Of a stretch of 6,997 bases of DNA, positions 6,122-6,997 are shown piece by piece; position 1 is the stretch's first letter, and every line of letters starts with the position of its first letter. The translations under genes were made by a program, and so were the position numbers. Under the pieces are notes generated by a model. It saw only the letters and a list, made by a program, of their open reading frames with translations. It was not told the DNA's origin and ran no database searches. Source of the DNA: Firmicutes bacterium UBA5389 (GTDB lineage: Bacteria; Bacillota; DTU025); the NCBI GenBank assembly GCA_002409965.1, contig DHON01000120.1, positions 17,253-24,249 of the forward strand, in the 5' to 3' direction.

Positions 6122-6329
6122 CACCAGCCCACGTCTTCTGCTACGGCCTATCCCTTCCACCACAGTGTCGCACCTCGCCTCCTATGTGCAGTGTTTCGCG
6201 ACAGCCGTCGCCCAACACAATCCATTATCCGCGGCCATTGTTTCACCTTCTCGAAATGCCTTCGCGACCGAAGATAGTGCAGAGGGTAAGCAGGTTTCGA
6301 AAAGCGGGTTTCAGGTTCGGGGGGCTTTT
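6122..6329. other. Stretch upstream of the ankyrin remnant and the plus-strand gene
   Basis: No intact gene is visible. On the minus strand EDVGW (6138-6124) in a different frame could be one further ankyrin trace, because GW precedes TPLM in such repeats; a small deletion here would explain the lost frame. An AGGAGG on the minus strand (6182-6177 region) lies just upstream and could be a relic of the original start. The plus-strand frame from GTG 6165 to 6329 is open but has poor start context and random-looking composition. No clear promoter was found for the plus-strand gene. Confidence 0.4.
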
Positions 6330-6821
6330 GTGAACATGATCAGCATGTTTGAGAGGAGAGACCGCGCATATGGAGTACTATCCAACTTGGGAAGCCGAAC
6401 CATCGCCGGAAAGGGGGTGTGTGAATTGGCGAGGGACCTAAGCGATATCAAGACGCAGTTCGTCCGTGACCGCTTGAAAGAGACCAAATGGGCGGACCGG
6501 AGCTACATCGGAATACTGATGCACCTGGAGGGCAGTGTGGAACTGAGCATTCGCGGCCAGTCTCCGGGCTGGGCAGGCGGAATGATGTATGCAAAGATGC
6601 GCGTTGATTACCCTGTAGAATACAAGTGCATCAAGCGCGAGATGACGGAAGGGATACGCACTTCCTTCGACGAGTTCATCAACATGCAGGTCGACCATGA
6701 CCACGAGGTTGCGCAGCGCGAGATAGAGGCCGCAGAACGCAGCATTCGGGAATGGGACGAAGAGTTCGGCAGACAGGACGAATTGCAGCGGCAATGGCGC
6801 GAGCTGGGAGGAAAGAACTGA
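6330..6821 (+). CDS. Hypothetical protein, charged C-terminal helix
   Basis: I do not recognise this protein. From GTG 6330 it has 163 residues. A run of GGGGGG (6319-6324) five bases before that GTG is the best ribosome-binding context. ATG 6336 and 6345 are alternatives. A TTG at 6426 behind AAAGGGGGTG would give 131 residues. An upstream in-frame GTG at 6165 has no such site. The middle contains SYIGILMHLEGSVELSIRGQ, which looks like a beta hairpin. The last 45 residues (HEVAQREIEAAERSIREWDEEF and onward) are strongly charged with a heptad-like pattern, suggesting a coiled coil or long helix. There is no signal peptide or membrane segment, so it should be cytoplasmic. It runs divergently from the ankyrin remnant. 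The high Glu/Arg/Asp/Lys content supports this strand rather than the antisense frame. Confidence 0.6.
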   Translation: MNMISMFERRDRAYGVLSNLGSRTIAGKGVCELARDLSDIKTQFVRDRLKETKWADRSYIGILMHLEGSVELSIRGQSPGWAGGMMYAKMRVDYPVEYKCIKREMTEGIRTSFDEFINMQVDHDHEVAQREIEAAERSIREWDEEFGRQDELQRQWRELGGKN

Positions 6822-6875
6822 ACTCCCTGCGCCCACCGACAGTCGACTGTAACCACCGACAAGACACACCCAAAC

Positions 6876-6897
6876 GGCGAGGACCCCTCACCTCGCC
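6876..6897 (+). terminator. GC-rich hairpin downstream of the hypothetical gene
   Basis: GGCGAGG (6876-6882) pairs with CCTCGCC (6891-6897) around an 8-base loop, 55 bases after the stop codon at 6821. No T-run follows, so it is a stable stem but not a standard intrinsic terminator. Its position after the gene favours a 3'-end role. Confidence 0.35.
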
Positions 6898-6950
6898 CCG
6901 CGTATCACATGAGCGTTTGACTCGGCTCCCATACTACCTACCTGCGAGCA

Positions 6951-6979
6951 GCACCCCGCGGATGCACCCCGCGGGGTGC
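6951..6979 (+). repeat. Duplicated 11-mer forming a palindromic hairpin, terminator-like
   Basis: GCACCCCGCGG occurs at 6951-6961 and again at 6964-6974. The second copy extends into the perfect 16-base palindrome GCACCCCGCGGGGTGC (6964-6979), which folds as a six-pair stem with a CGCG loop and can be lengthened by A-T and T-G pairs. TTTT follows at 6987-6990, seven bases after the stem, which is a weak fit to an intrinsic terminator. The first copy could pair with the same 3' arm, giving two mutually exclusive hairpins. The window ends at 6997, so what follows is unknown. Confidence 0.5.
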
Positions 6980-6997
6980 GTGTAAGTTTTGTAGGCA

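Noticed and set aside
6370..6441. 23-codon open frame with an AGAGGAGAG-like ribosome site inside the hypothetical gene
   Set aside because: It is very short, has no recognisable features and overlaps a longer, more protein-like frame; the purine run can arise by chance.
6438..6869. 143-codon minus-strand open frame opposite the hypothetical gene
   Set aside because: The plus-strand frame has a charged, helix-like composition typical of real proteins, while this one reads like its antisense shadow.
6752..6985. 77-codon plus-strand frame running into the terminal hairpin
   Set aside because: It overlaps the end of the hypothetical gene, is Arg/Pro-rich and continues through two hairpins; there is no ribosome site.
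1..6997. CRISPR arrays, tRNA or rRNA genes, insertion sequences and transposases
   Set aside because: I looked for regularly spaced repeats, cloverleaf patterns and transposase-like proteins and saw none; the only close direct repeat is the 11-mer pair near the end.

Overview
The window reads as bacterial DNA of fairly high GC. Three genes carry an eight-base AGGAGGTG ribosome-binding site, and GTG starts recur. This and the gene families would fit a Gram-positive-like lineage with strong Shine-Dalgarno signals. However, the ABC solute-binding protein has no lipoprotein cysteine, which is unusual for a Gram-positive, so I do not assign a phylum.

Bases 1-3886 (+ strand) hold most of an uptake operon of the BMP/PnrA type, the family that imports nucleosides in characterised bacteria. 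In order it has the C-terminal end of one permease (its start lies before the window), a second permease, a secreted BMP-family binding protein, and a double-domain ATPase. The operon probably starts upstream and seems to end after the ATPase at 3886. Together the parts make a complete importer: binding protein outside, two membrane permeases, and one fused pair of nucleotide-binding domains inside.

Bases 3962-4748 (- strand, convergent with the operon) hold a compact minimal nucleotidyltransferase (MNT) plus HEPN gene pair with a good sigma70-like promoter directly in front. This is the architecture of the HepT/MntA toxin-antitoxin systems. In this copy the HEPN motif has Asn where the catalytic His is expected, and the MNT third-carboxylate position is apparently Ser.

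Bases 4770-6138 (- strand) look like decaying accessory DNA. At 4770-5247 is an unrecognised gene that appears split by a one-base frameshift. At 5248-5530 there is no convincing gene. At 5531-6138 is an ankyrin-repeat gene whose 34-residue repeat continues upstream of any usable start codon and is cut by an in-frame TAG.

Bases 6330-6821 (+ strand) encode an unrecognised charged protein. The last 175 bases hold two hairpins, the second built on a duplicated 11-mer, and no gene.

My view of novelty: the importer is ordinary apart from its gene order and missing lipobox. The places worth a second look are the MNT/HEPN pair with altered active-site positions and the neighbouring broken genes.
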